The position numbers were made by a program, and so were the translations under genes. A model generated the notes under the pieces. The model saw nothing but the letters and a program-made list of their open reading frames with translations, searched no databases and was not told the origin of the DNA. A stretch of 64,000 nt of DNA from Chryseobacterium sp. MEBOG06 (GTDB lineage Bacteria > Bacteroidota > Bacteroidia > Flavobacteriales > Weeksellaceae), in NCBI RefSeq assembly GCF_021869765.1, contig NZ_CP084580.1, positions 744,001 to 808,000 on the forward strand, given 5' to 3'. Shown in pieces: positions 18,478 to 26,504 of this stretch (positions are counted from its first letter, which is position 1; each line of letters begins with the position of its first letter).

Positions 18478-18638
18478 ATGAAACAGACAAACTTTAAAAA
18501 ACAACTTAAAATTTTTCATCCTTTAATTTGATGGAAGTAAGTGAAATTGCATAGTCCTATGTTCTTAGAAAATATGTAAATACAAGAAAGGCTAACGGTG
18601 ATACTACTAAACGTGGTACAGATATAAAAGTAAATTAA
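18478..18638 (+). pseudogene. Possible decayed third RiPP precursor
   Basis: An ATG at 18478 opens a 17-codon Lys-rich reading frame. Another register further on, read through one stop at 18552-18554, gives a tail with GDTTKRGTDIKVN. That tail resembles the GDSTGTDTDILF end of the intact precursor at 18678. Spacing and order suit a decayed paralogue. The resemblance is short, so this is tentative. Confidence 0.35.
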
Positions 18639-18645
18639 CAAAATA

Positions 18646-18659
18646 ATAAGGAAGTAAAA
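18646..18659 (+). repeat. Left arm of 14-nt inverted repeat enclosing the precursor genes
   Basis: ATAAGGAAGTAAAA here is the exact reverse complement of TTTTACTTCCTTAT at 19047-19060. The pair brackets both precursor genes and could close a long-range RNA stem around them. Confidence 0.55.
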
Positions 18660-18677
18660 ATAAAAACAAAAATTATT

Positions 18678-18869
18678 ATGAAATCAAACATTAGTAAAAA
18701 AGAAGAACTTAAAAACAGTTTAGTTAAAAAAGAGCTTGTAAAGCCTTTAAACTATAATTCAGAAAAAAGTAAAGAAGTAGAATCTTTATGTGGAGAACTT
18801 AGAAGCTGTGGAGCTTTAAGAAGACAATCCGGAGATTCTACCGGTACAGATACTGATATCTTATTTTAA
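18678..18869 (+). CDS. RiPP precursor peptide 1 (63 aa)
   Basis: The leader is Lys/Glu-rich (KKEELKNSLVKKELVKPLN). It is followed by a distinct C-terminal core with two Cys (LCGELRSCGALRR), three Arg and a hydroxyl-rich tail (SGDSTGTDTD). Arg residues are candidate targets for the neighbouring peptide arginase. Cys and other core residues are candidates for the radical SAM enzyme and the two oxygenases. The exact modification sites are inference. No published family comes to mind. Confidence 0.75.
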   Translation: MKSNISKKEELKNSLVKKELVKPLNYNSEKSKEVESLCGELRSCGALRRQSGDSTGTDTDILF

Positions 18870-18894
18870 CATTAACCATTAAAATTCAAAAGTT

Positions 18895-19038
18895 ATGAAA
18901 ACAATTAAAAAAGTAGCACTTACCAAGTCAATCGTTGCTAAGAATCAAAATGTACAAACGTTACTTAATCCTGTAGATCCGGGGACAGGATTAGAGCCAG
19001 GATGCAGATCCACAACGTTAAGCCAATTACAACCTTAA
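18895..19038 (+). CDS. RiPP precursor peptide 2 (47 aa)
   Basis: This small ATG ORF lies 25 bases after the first precursor. Its leader is MKTIKKVALTKSIVAKN, and its core includes Pro, Gly, one Cys next to Arg (PGCRSTTL) and several Thr. It shares the leader-then-core layout with peptide 1, and a strong terminator follows. Sequence similarity to peptide 1 is low, so the same enzymes may handle two core types. Found by reading the frame by hand. Confidence 0.68.
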   Translation: MKTIKKVALTKSIVAKNQNVQTLLNPVDPGTGLEPGCRSTTLSQLQP

Positions 19039-19046
19039 TATTAATC

Positions 19047-19060
19047 TTTTACTTCCTTAT
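19047..19060 (+). repeat. Right arm of the inverted repeat enclosing the precursor genes
   Basis: TTTTACTTCCTTAT is the exact reverse complement of 18646-18659. It lies between the second precursor and the terminator hairpin. Confidence 0.55.
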
Positions 19061-19067
19061 ATAGGAG

Positions 19068-19098
19068 GATAGCTACATCATGATGTAGCTATCTTTTT
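19068..19098 (+). terminator. Terminator between precursors and maturation genes
   Basis: GATAGCTACATCA followed directly by TGATGTAGCTATC forms a perfect 13-bp inverted repeat with a T run. Partial termination here would give many precursor transcripts per maturation transcript, a common RiPP layout. Confidence 0.85.
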
Positions 19099-19113
19099 CA
19101 AAAAAACAACACG

Positions 19114-20568
19114 ATGTTATCACAAAAATATAAAGCCAGCCCCTACAACCTGTTAATTCCTATCGAAGAAACAGAAGAATTCTTATTGTATAATACCTTT
19201 TTAGGAGGAATTGAAATCCTAACTCAAAAAGAAGGAATATTACTTTCAGAATTGATGTCTTTACAAAAAATTTATGAAGATCGGATTCCCTCTCTTCATA
19301 AAGATTTATTTAAATATCTATTATCCAAAGATTATATTATTAAAGAACAGGATTTTATCAATTTTGCCGAAAATCTGTACCTTAAAAGAAAAAAGCTTGA
19401 AAGTGCTAATGGGATCTATTTGACAATAGGAACCACAATCACTTGCAATATGGCTTGTCCATATTGTTTTGAGTTTCACAAGCCGAAAGATATGCTGAAA
19501 GATCAAAAAACTTTTGAAAAAATTGTAAGCTATCTTCAGGAGATTTTATCCATGGAAAGAAATATTAAAAAACTTTTTGTAACATGGTATGGAGGAGAGC
19601 CTTTACTGAACATGAAAGCAATAAAAAGTTTATCGCCTATGTTTATTGAACTATGTGAAAAAAATAATATTGCTTACGAAACGGACCTTATTACAAACGG
19701 AATTTTTCTCACTCCTGAAAATGTAAAAATACTACAGGAAAATGCTGTTAATCAAGCCCAGGTTACTCTGGATGGAGCGCAGGAAACCCATGATAAATAT
19801 CGGCCTTTAAAAAAGCATGGAGATGAAAACTATACTAAAATTTTAGAAAATCTATCACTTCTTCCTGATAATTTTCAGATCAACTTGAGAATGAATATAG
19901 ATAAAGAAGTTGCGAAAACAATTCCTGTTTTGTTGTCTGATTTACAAAAATATAATATATGGCCGGCTAAATACCGAAGCTTTTCCTTTTCCCCAGCATG
20001 GTTGAGAACGTATGATGGAGAAATTATTTCAGAACAAGAGAAGAAGAAAAGATTAACCGTTGATGAATTTTTTGAAGTAAAACAAAATTTTAGATTTACT
20101 CAAATTAAAATTTTTAATGAATGGGCTACAAATAAGAATATTAGGACCGCAAAATTAGCCTGGGAGCTACCTCAATTTCAATCTGACTGCCCCACCTGGG
20201 TCTCTCCATACGGACTCGTAATCGATCCTTTGGGTAATATTCATAAATGTTGGGAAACAATACACGAAGCCAAAAAAGCTCCTTCAAATGTTTTTGAAGG
20301 ATATAAAAAAGAACATTTTAAAGATTATACTGATTTTAACAGGTATAATGTAAATGAAATCTGTAGAAATTGCAAATTCCTTCCGGTATGTGATCAAATT
20401 TCATGCTCTCATCAGGCTTTAAAAAATACAATTCCTCAGTGTACCTACTGGAAATATAAGGCAGAAGATTTTATTAAAGAGCAATATTTAAGACTTAGAT
20501 CAAATCCTGAACAAATATCATCACCAGTAAGCAATCTTGCTATAAATACCGGACACACAAATAAATAA
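19114..20568 (+). CDS. Radical SAM/SPASM peptide maturase
   Basis: The 484-residue enzyme has an N-terminal peptide-recognition-like region (about 1-100). The radical SAM cluster motif CNMACPYC is at residues 111-118. The C-terminal SPASM domain carries Cys in CPTWVSPYG (residue 359), HKCWE, CRNCKFLPVC and SCSHQ, enough for two auxiliary clusters. YGGEPLLN near residue 166 is the SAM-binding GGE motif. Such enzymes form thioether, C-C or other crosslinks on precursor peptides. The gene directly follows the precursors, which are the likely substrates. The particular reaction cannot be read from the sequence. Confidence 0.92.
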   Translation: MLSQKYKASPYNLLIPIEETEEFLLYNTFLGGIEILTQKEGILLSELMSLQKIYEDRIPSLHKDLFKYLLSKDYIIKEQDFINFAENLYLKRKKLESANGIYLTIGTTITCNMACPYCFEFHKPKDMLKDQKTFEKIVSYLQEILSMERNIKKLFVTWYGGEPLLNMKAIKSLSPMFIELCEKNNIAYETDLITNGIFLTPENVKILQENAVNQAQVTLDGAQETHDKYRPLKKHGDENYTKILENLSLLPDNFQINLRMNIDKEVAKTIPVLLSDLQKYNIWPAKYRSFSFSPAWLRTYDGEIISEQEKKKRLTVDEFFEVKQNFRFTQIKIFNEWATNKNIRTAKLAWELPQFQSDCPTWVSPYGLVIDPLGNIHKCWETIHEAKKAPSNVFEGYKKEHFKDYTDFNRYNVNEICRNCKFLPVCDQISCSHQALKNTIPQCTYWKYKAEDFIKEQYLRLRSNPEQISSPVSNLAINTGHTNK

Positions 20569-20574
20569 TTAACT

Positions 20575-21561
20575 ATGAAAATTGCTATAGTAGATACAGG
20601 TGTTGATAGGTTTCATTCCCGTTTGAACAACTGTTTTATTGAAGGAATTACCATTTATGAAGATGAAACAGGAAGTATTCATCTTATCAAAAATGAATTT
20701 GACGATAATGACGGTCATGGGACAGGTATTGCTTCTATTATTCATAAACATATTCCTGAAGCTGCACTATATGTGGTTAAATTGAGCTCTTATCATGAAA
20801 ACAAAAGCGAAAATCTTTTAATCAACGCGATTTCTCATATTGTTGAGCACTACCAGGTGGATATTATTAACATCAGTATGGGAATTAATTCTGATACAAT
20901 TTCCAACGAATTAGAGAAGGTTTGTAAAGCAGCATTTGATAAAAATATGTTTATTTGCGCGTCTTCATTTTATTTTGCAGAAAAACCTTGTTATCCTGCT
21001 CATTTTAATACTGTTATTGGAGTAGGAACGGGGATTATTAAAGATAAAACACATTTTAGGTACCTGAAAAATAATCCGACCAATATACTCGCTAAAGGCG
21101 GGTTGCAAAGGGTTGCCAATAAAAACAATAGCTTTAAATTTGGCTCAGGAACAAGTCTTGCAACAGCTCATTTTACAGGAATATTAGCCAACGTATTGAA
21201 AAATGGAGAAGTAAATAGTGTAGAAGAATATGTTACCTGGTGTGAGGAAAATTCCAATGATTCCATATTAAGCTTTAATCGAAAAAATTCCGATACTGAA
21301 AGAGAAGTACATTCAATATCTAGTCAGCTTATCAAAGAAGACACAATCAATAGCATATTAAAAGCCTATAAGTTGCCTTCCGATGTGAAAAATATAGCCT
21401 TGTTCCCTTTTGAAGAAAAGGAAATGCGGAGTATCGTAGAATTCAGAGATATGTTGAGCTGCAACATATCTCTTATTATCGGTTATCCCAGAGCTATAAA
21501 AATGGATCATATCTTTTCTGCTTTGAAAATATCGACATTCCTTTTACCAATAAACACTTGA
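20575..21561 (+). CDS. Subtilisin-like serine protease (S8), probably part of a longer fused protein
   Basis: The protein has a catalytic triad of Asp7 (VDTGVD), His48 (GHGTG) and Ser194 (GTSLAT). It has no signal or propeptide, so it is likely cytosolic and suited to leader removal. It begins six bases after the radical SAM stop. At about 21496-21502 the frame probably breaks. A sixth A in the A5 run would continue in the next register with NGSYLFCFENIDIPFTNKH and join the P-loop domain of the following entry. The annotated C-terminal 15 residues are therefore suspect. The complete protein would have about 640 residues. Confidence 0.82.
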   Translation: MKIAIVDTGVDRFHSRLNNCFIEGITIYEDETGSIHLIKNEFDDNDGHGTGIASIIHKHIPEAALYVVKLSSYHENKSENLLINAISHIVEHYQVDIINISMGINSDTISNELEKVCKAAFDKNMFICASSFYFAEKPCYPAHFNTVIGVGTGIIKDKTHFRYLKNNPTNILAKGGLQRVANKNNSFKFGSGTSLATAHFTGILANVLKNGEVNSVEEYVTWCEENSNDSILSFNRKNSDTEREVHSISSQLIKEDTINSILKAYKLPSDVKNIALFPFEEKEMRSIVEFRDMLSCNISLIIGYPRAIKMDHIFSALKISTFLLPINT

Positions 21562-22501
21562 CATCCAATGAACTTAATAGCTTTGATACCCTGGTTATTG
21601 GATATTTTCTTGAACAATTATTAGATCATAATTTAATATTCAGTTATAATTTAATAAAATCTTGTGTTGAACTTGATAAAAACTTTATCATATGGGATGA
21701 AACGGTATACAGATTCTTAAAAAAATTGATTGAGACCAGCTATCCGGCATATCAGGGACAACTGATATTCAATAACGTAGATAAGCCTTTGGTTGGGAAA
21801 TTATACAGCTTAGCACCTTTACAGGAATATTATTCACCTACAATCTGTGTTATTGGAACTGGCAGTGTACAGGGGAAATTTACAGTTCAGATGACATTGA
21901 AAAGATTGTTGGAAGAGCTTGATTATAAAGTTTCACTTATTTCAACAGAACCTCAGGGGGTTCTTTTCAATAGTGATTTTATTTTCCCATTTGGTTATAA
22001 CCCCCCATAGATATCAATATCGGGGAATGGAGTAAAATATTACAAATAGCTTTTCAGACTATTCAGAGAGAAAAAAAACCCGAAATTTTTATAACTGGAA
22101 TTCAAGGAGGAGTAATTCCTAAGTATCCTGTTAATATTGGTCTTGAAGGTTCTCAACTAAAACAATTAGCTTTTATTTTGGGAGTTTATCCCGATGCAAT
22201 TATTTGCACAATCAGTCCACATGACGAGATCGATTTTATCAAAAAAACTATTTCAGTAACCACTTCGTATGTAGACGGGCAGCTCCTTTTCTATTCTTTG
22301 TCACCCTATACCTATAAAAAGCTTAACAATATTATTGATAAAAGTACGATGTATAGACTTTCTGATGATGAATATGAAGAATGCAGGAAAAGAATGGAAA
22401 AAGAATTAGAGAAGCCTGTATTAAACATAAAAGATGAAAATAATTATTCATCAGTACTTGAATTAATCCAAAACAATTTTTCAAATGCAACAGTTAATTG
22501 A
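21558..22501 (+). pseudogene. DUF1611-like P-loop domain, frameshifted, probably the second half of the S8 protein
   Basis: The first segment begins with TTG (TSNELNSFDTLVIGY) and includes the P-loop GTGSVQGKFT near residue 107. It meets a stop at 22008-22010. The following register continues directly with DINIGEWSKILQ, TGIQGGVIPKYP and YPDAIICTISPHDE to 22501. One more C in the C6 run at 22001-22006 restores one frame. Because this segment itself flows back into the S8 gene after one extra A, I read 20575-22501 as one subtilisin plus nucleotide-binding protein with two single-base deletions. The similarity to DUF1611 is from memory and tentative. Confidence 0.6.
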
Positions 22502-23327
22502 CAAGATTACCAGAAATAATTTAACGCCTATTTCTGAAGACTTTTCTTATAGTATGGATGAAAAGTATTTTAATGAGCAGTACGGCTATCAAAAAATTCC
22601 TGTAGTTATTAGGAATGCATATCAACACTGGAAAATTAAGGAGAAATGGACATTGCCATATTTGATCTTAAAATTACCTGGTAAAGAAAGTTTTGACAGT
22701 TATGATAAAAAATTAAGCCTGGAAGAATATCTAAAAAATGACTTCATCAATAAATTATATTACAAGACTCAATGTCATTCATCTAATGAATTATCTGATG
22801 ATTATGATATTCCTGATGAATTAAGATGTTGGTATAAAAACTATCGTAAACCACCCAAATTATTTTTATCGTGGCTATATGTTGGAAAACAAAATACTTT
22901 TTCAGATCTCCATCAGGATCTTTGGGATACCAGTGCATGGAATTATCTGATAAAAGGAAGGAAACTTTGGTTTTTTTTCCCAAAATCATTAAATTCCATT
23001 ATAAAAGCTGATATAGATTCTTATAAAATTCAAAACATAATTGATAATATTCTTAATAATAAAGATCCAAAACTTCAGCCATTATATTGCATTCAAAATG
23101 AAGGTGATCTGGTGTATACACCCTCTGGCTATTATCATGCTGTTGTAAATTTAGACCTGACCATCTCATTAACTGAAAACTTTATTAATAAAACAAATTA
23201 TGATGTAGTATATGATAATTTTAAAAAGAACTTTGATAGTAGTACAAAATCCTTATTAGAAATTATAGAATATCATTTAAAATTAGAAAAAAATGGAAAA
23301 GCTAGCCAAGATAGAAAAAACAATTGA
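22485..23327 (+). CDS. JmjC/cupin_8 Fe(II)/2-oxoglutarate oxygenase
   Basis: This 280-residue protein has the cupin_8 pattern of protein and peptide hydroxylases. The metal ligands are His142 and Asp144 in DLHQDLWD and a distal His in SGYYHAVVN near residue 217, with the core segment KLWFFFP between them. It overlaps the previous gene by 17 bases and the next oxygenase by 35 bases. Its probable role is hydroxylation of a residue in the precursor core; target and position are unknown. Confidence 0.83.
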   Translation: MQQLIDKITRNNLTPISEDFSYSMDEKYFNEQYGYQKIPVVIRNAYQHWKIKEKWTLPYLILKLPGKESFDSYDKKLSLEEYLKNDFINKLYYKTQCHSSNELSDDYDIPDELRCWYKNYRKPPKLFLSWLYVGKQNTFSDLHQDLWDTSAWNYLIKGRKLWFFFPKSLNSIIKADIDSYKIQNIIDNILNNKDPKLQPLYCIQNEGDLVYTPSGYYHAVVNLDLTISLTENFINKTNYDVVYDNFKKNFDSSTKSLLEIIEYHLKLEKNGKASQDRKNN

Positions 23328-23868
23328 AGTGGTAAAAGTTGATAATAAAGAAATAACAATTATTAACAACTTTCTGGATTCAGATGAAATCAATGCTTTT
23401 TACGAATATGTTTCAGATCTTTCTTTCGTAAAAAAGGAAAAAGATGATGAATATGATGAGTATCCAATCTTTAGTGTTGATTTTATTCCTGAAGAATTTA
23501 TTAATGATACTTTTATCGGAATAAAAATCAAAGAATATTTACAAAGTATAAACATGTTTGATCAGTTCTTGTTATATCGTTCCTCTATTAATATGTCTCA
23601 CTATGGAGATGTTGAATTTCCTCATTATGATTGTCCAATAGATCGAAAAGATATTACTGTACTGTTGTATGTAAATAATAAATGGGATTACAAATGGGGA
23701 GGTGAAACCTTATTTTACGAAAGTCATGATTCAAAAGCAGCCGTATTGCCAAAGCCTGGCAGATTAGTTATATTTCCCGGAAATATAGAACATTTGGGAG
23801 GTGTTCCCACAAGAATCTGTAAAGCTTCAAGATTTAGTTTAGCCTTAAAATTTGCATATATAAAATGA
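23293..23868 (+). CDS. Prolyl-hydroxylase-like 2OG-Fe(II) oxygenase
   Basis: The 191-residue protein has the HxD...H facial triad: His111 and Asp113 in FPHYDCP and His167 in NIEHLGGVP. A C-terminal basic residue in ASRFSLALKF would bind 2-oxoglutarate. It is unrelated in overall sequence to the cupin_8 neighbour, so the locus has two different oxygenases. It overlaps both flanking genes. It probably modifies the peptide or a carrier-bound group. Confidence 0.83.
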   Translation: MEKLAKIEKTIEVVKVDNKEITIINNFLDSDEINAFYEYVSDLSFVKKEKDDEYDEYPIFSVDFIPEEFINDTFIGIKIKEYLQSINMFDQFLLYRSSINMSHYGDVEFPHYDCPIDRKDITVLLYVNNKWDYKWGGETLFYESHDSKAAVLPKPGRLVIFPGNIEHLGGVPTRICKASRFSLALKFAYIK

Positions 23869-24119
23869 TTATTAAAGAAAAAGTAATAAACGTACTAGAA
23901 GAAATTTTCAAAGAAGATAATATCTCGCATATTTTTCCTGAAGACGGAACACTGGACGATAAACTACAAATGTTGATTTCCGAATCACTTATCGCTCTTC
24001 AGATAACATGTTCGCTGGAGGATGAATTTGAAATAGAATTTGAAGATGATGAGGTAGATTATGATTTTTTCTCAAGTATTGATTCAATAGTAGAAACGGT
24101 TCAAAAGCATATTAAATAA
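23865..24119 (+). CDS. Acyl-carrier-protein-like small protein
   Basis: The 84-residue acidic helical protein follows the ACP pattern. ESL at residues 40-42 stands where DSL carries the phosphopantetheine Ser (Ser41), followed by the LEDEFEIEFEDDEV helix. It is translationally coupled to the oxygenase before it and the receptor after it (stop/start overlap TAATG). A carrier protein in a RiPP operon is uncommon. It could carry an acyl or aminoacyl group, or serve as a scaffold if Ser41 is not modified. No phosphopantetheinyl transferase or synthetase is visible in the locus. Confidence 0.65.
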   Translation: MIIKEKVINVLEEIFKEDNISHIFPEDGTLDDKLQMLISESLIALQITCSLEDEFEIEFEDDEVDYDFFSSIDSIVETVQKHIK

Positions 24120-26479
24120 TGTATCTATCAAGAATTATATTTTTTCTGATTATTTGCAGTAGTAATATTTTACTGTCTCAAAACTTTTCTCTGGACGGAA
24201 AGGTTCTGGATTCTATATCCCGTAATCCTATGCAAAAGTCTGATATTACGTTATCTTTGGCAAAAGATTCCACCAAAATATATAAAACGACGTCCCGCGA
24301 AAATGGAAGTTTTTCTTTTGATAACATTCCACAAGGAATTTATTATTTTCAGCTTCATTCCGGAAATGTAAAATCTTTGGATCTGATTAATATCAACCAG
24401 TCTATTAAAAAAGATTTTTACATAAGTAATATACAAACAGAAAATATAAAAGAAATTTTACTGATAAAGGAAAAACCTCTTATTGATCAAAAACCTGATA
24501 AAACAGTTATTACTATTGATAAAAGTATTTATGATACAGGTAGAAATTCATACGATTTATTGAATAAGCTGCCGGAGGTCTATGCAGATCCCTTGGGAAA
24601 TATAAACTTTAGAGGTGATCAGGGCGTGAGTATTTATATTGATGGTAGGAAAATTAATATCCCTTCAAGCCAGATTAAAGGATATCTGAAATCAATCCCT
24701 TCAGAAAGCATTAATTCTTACGAAATAATATCAACTCCCGGGTCAGAATACGACGCTCAGGGTACTAATGCTATTATTAATATTGTCACAAAAAAGAATA
24801 TCGAATATGGATTTTCCGGAAGTCTGAATGCAAGTCTTCTGCAAACCAGATATACAACTACCAATCTGGGAGGAACTTTGAACTACAGGAAAAATAAATG
24901 GAATTTTTCTACAGTACTCAACTATGATAATAATGTATTTTACAGTAAAACCAAATCTGAAAGACAATATAAACAAGAGAATAGATTCCTGAATCAAGAT
25001 TATTATTATAAGGAAAAATATGATAATTATGCATTGACAGTGGGAGCTGAATATGATATCAATAAAAACTCTAAGATTGGGGCAAAATATCAATTGAACT
25101 ATACAGACTGGAATGTTAATTCTAATTCATCATTACAGATGGATTCAGTAACGCTGACTCATAATAATAAAAAAGAGTTTATTAATAATCAAAATGTTAA
25201 TGTATATTATAAATTGAAATTAGACTCATCCAAATCCAGTTTAACTCTTAATTATGATTTTTTAAACTATAACAATCCCTCAAATTCTTATTATATCAAT
25301 TCTACTCAGAATTCTACTCCGTTTGAAATGTATTATATTGATAATCCGATAAAAATCAATATAAATACTTTCTCAGCTGATTTTAATAAGCAGTTTGAAC
25401 ATTTCGTATGGCAGTCGGGAGCAAAACTGAGTTTTATAAAAACAGATAATAACAATATTTATTTTCAAAAACAAAATAATCAGGATATCATAGACAACAC
25501 CAGATCTAATCATTTTAATTATCAGGAGGATATACAGGCTATTTATTCTAATATTATCTATTCTTTTGAAAAGGATTGGACTGCCAAACTTGGTTTAAGA
25601 GCAGAGAATACAATATACAAAGGAGTTTCCAATGAAGATGGGTTTAAGCGAAGCAGATTTGATGTTTTTCCTTCTTTCTTTCTTAGAAAAAAATTGAATA
25701 ATAAACAGGTTTTGAATCTATCTTATGTCTTAAGGATTCAAAGACCAGCATATGAATTTTTGAATCCATTTATTGATTATCAGGATCCTTATTCAATAAA
25801 AACAGGAAATACAAACCTAAAACCAGCCTTCTCAAATCTTGTAGAACTAAAATATATCAAAAGTTCAAAATATAGCTTAACGCTCAGTTACAAGAATACA
25901 AAAAATTTGATAGGACAAATTTATACCACTCAGGATAATTTGGTGTATGCAACTACTTATGATAATATCAGTACTGAAAACATATATACACTTTCATCGA
26001 ATATTCCTCTAAAATTTGCGAGCTGGTGGGAGACCAATATTTATTCTTATATCAATTATAAATCTGTAGTTTTTTCTGAGGGGGAAAATAAAGGCAGATA
26101 TGCTTTAGCTTCCTTTTTTGTCAGAAATTCTAACACATTTAATTTACCCGATGACTATTCGTTGGAATTAAGTGGTTTTTATAAAGGGAACAGCCTGTTC
26201 TATATTTATAAATCTAAACCCCAGTATAGTGTAGATTTATCTTTCAAGAAAAGCTGGAAAAACATGTCACTATCAGCCGAGCTTACAGATGTCTTTAATT
26301 CATTGGATTCAAGAGTTATTACCGATAATGCTACCATCCATCAATATTCCAGAACGAAATACCCTACAAGAGTCTTTTCTGTAGGCTTCTCTTATAACTT
26401 TGCTAAAGGGAAAAAAGAGGCGACAAAATATGATGACGATGAGAAAAATTCAGATGAAAAAGACCGCATAGAACGATGA
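24119..26479 (+). CDS. TonB-dependent-receptor-like outer membrane beta-barrel protein
   Basis: The 786-residue protein starts with a signal peptide (SNILLSQNF). A CarboxypepD_reg-like domain (about 25-105), a plug domain (about 120-225, with GVSIYIDGRKI and GTNAIINIVTKKN) and a long beta-barrel follow. The C-terminus has the aromatic-ended strand VFSVGFSYNF before a charged tail. This is the outer-membrane beta-barrel family common in Bacteroidota. In a RiPP operon it may export, import or recognise the product, or confer immunity. Confidence 0.87.
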   Translation: MYLSRIIFFLIICSSNILLSQNFSLDGKVLDSISRNPMQKSDITLSLAKDSTKIYKTTSRENGSFSFDNIPQGIYYFQLHSGNVKSLDLININQSIKKDFYISNIQTENIKEILLIKEKPLIDQKPDKTVITIDKSIYDTGRNSYDLLNKLPEVYADPLGNINFRGDQGVSIYIDGRKINIPSSQIKGYLKSIPSESINSYEIISTPGSEYDAQGTNAIINIVTKKNIEYGFSGSLNASLLQTRYTTTNLGGTLNYRKNKWNFSTVLNYDNNVFYSKTKSERQYKQENRFLNQDYYYKEKYDNYALTVGAEYDINKNSKIGAKYQLNYTDWNVNSNSSLQMDSVTLTHNNKKEFINNQNVNVYYKLKLDSSKSSLTLNYDFLNYNNPSNSYYINSTQNSTPFEMYYIDNPIKININTFSADFNKQFEHFVWQSGAKLSFIKTDNNNIYFQKQNNQDIIDNTRSNHFNYQEDIQAIYSNIIYSFEKDWTAKLGLRAENTIYKGVSNEDGFKRSRFDVFPSFFLRKKLNNKQVLNLSYVLRIQRPAYEFLNPFIDYQDPYSIKTGNTNLKPAFSNLVELKYIKSSKYSLTLSYKNTKNLIGQIYTTQDNLVYATTYDNISTENIYTLSSNIPLKFASWWETNIYSYINYKSVVFSEGENKGRYALASFFVRNSNTFNLPDDYSLELSGFYKGNSLFYIYKSKPQYSVDLSFKKSWKNMSLSAELTDVFNSLDSRVITDNATIHQYSRTKYPTRVFSVGFSYNFAKGKKEATKYDDDEKNSDEKDRIER

Positions 26480-26504
26480 TTGTTTAGCTTTAGATAAATT
26501 AATA

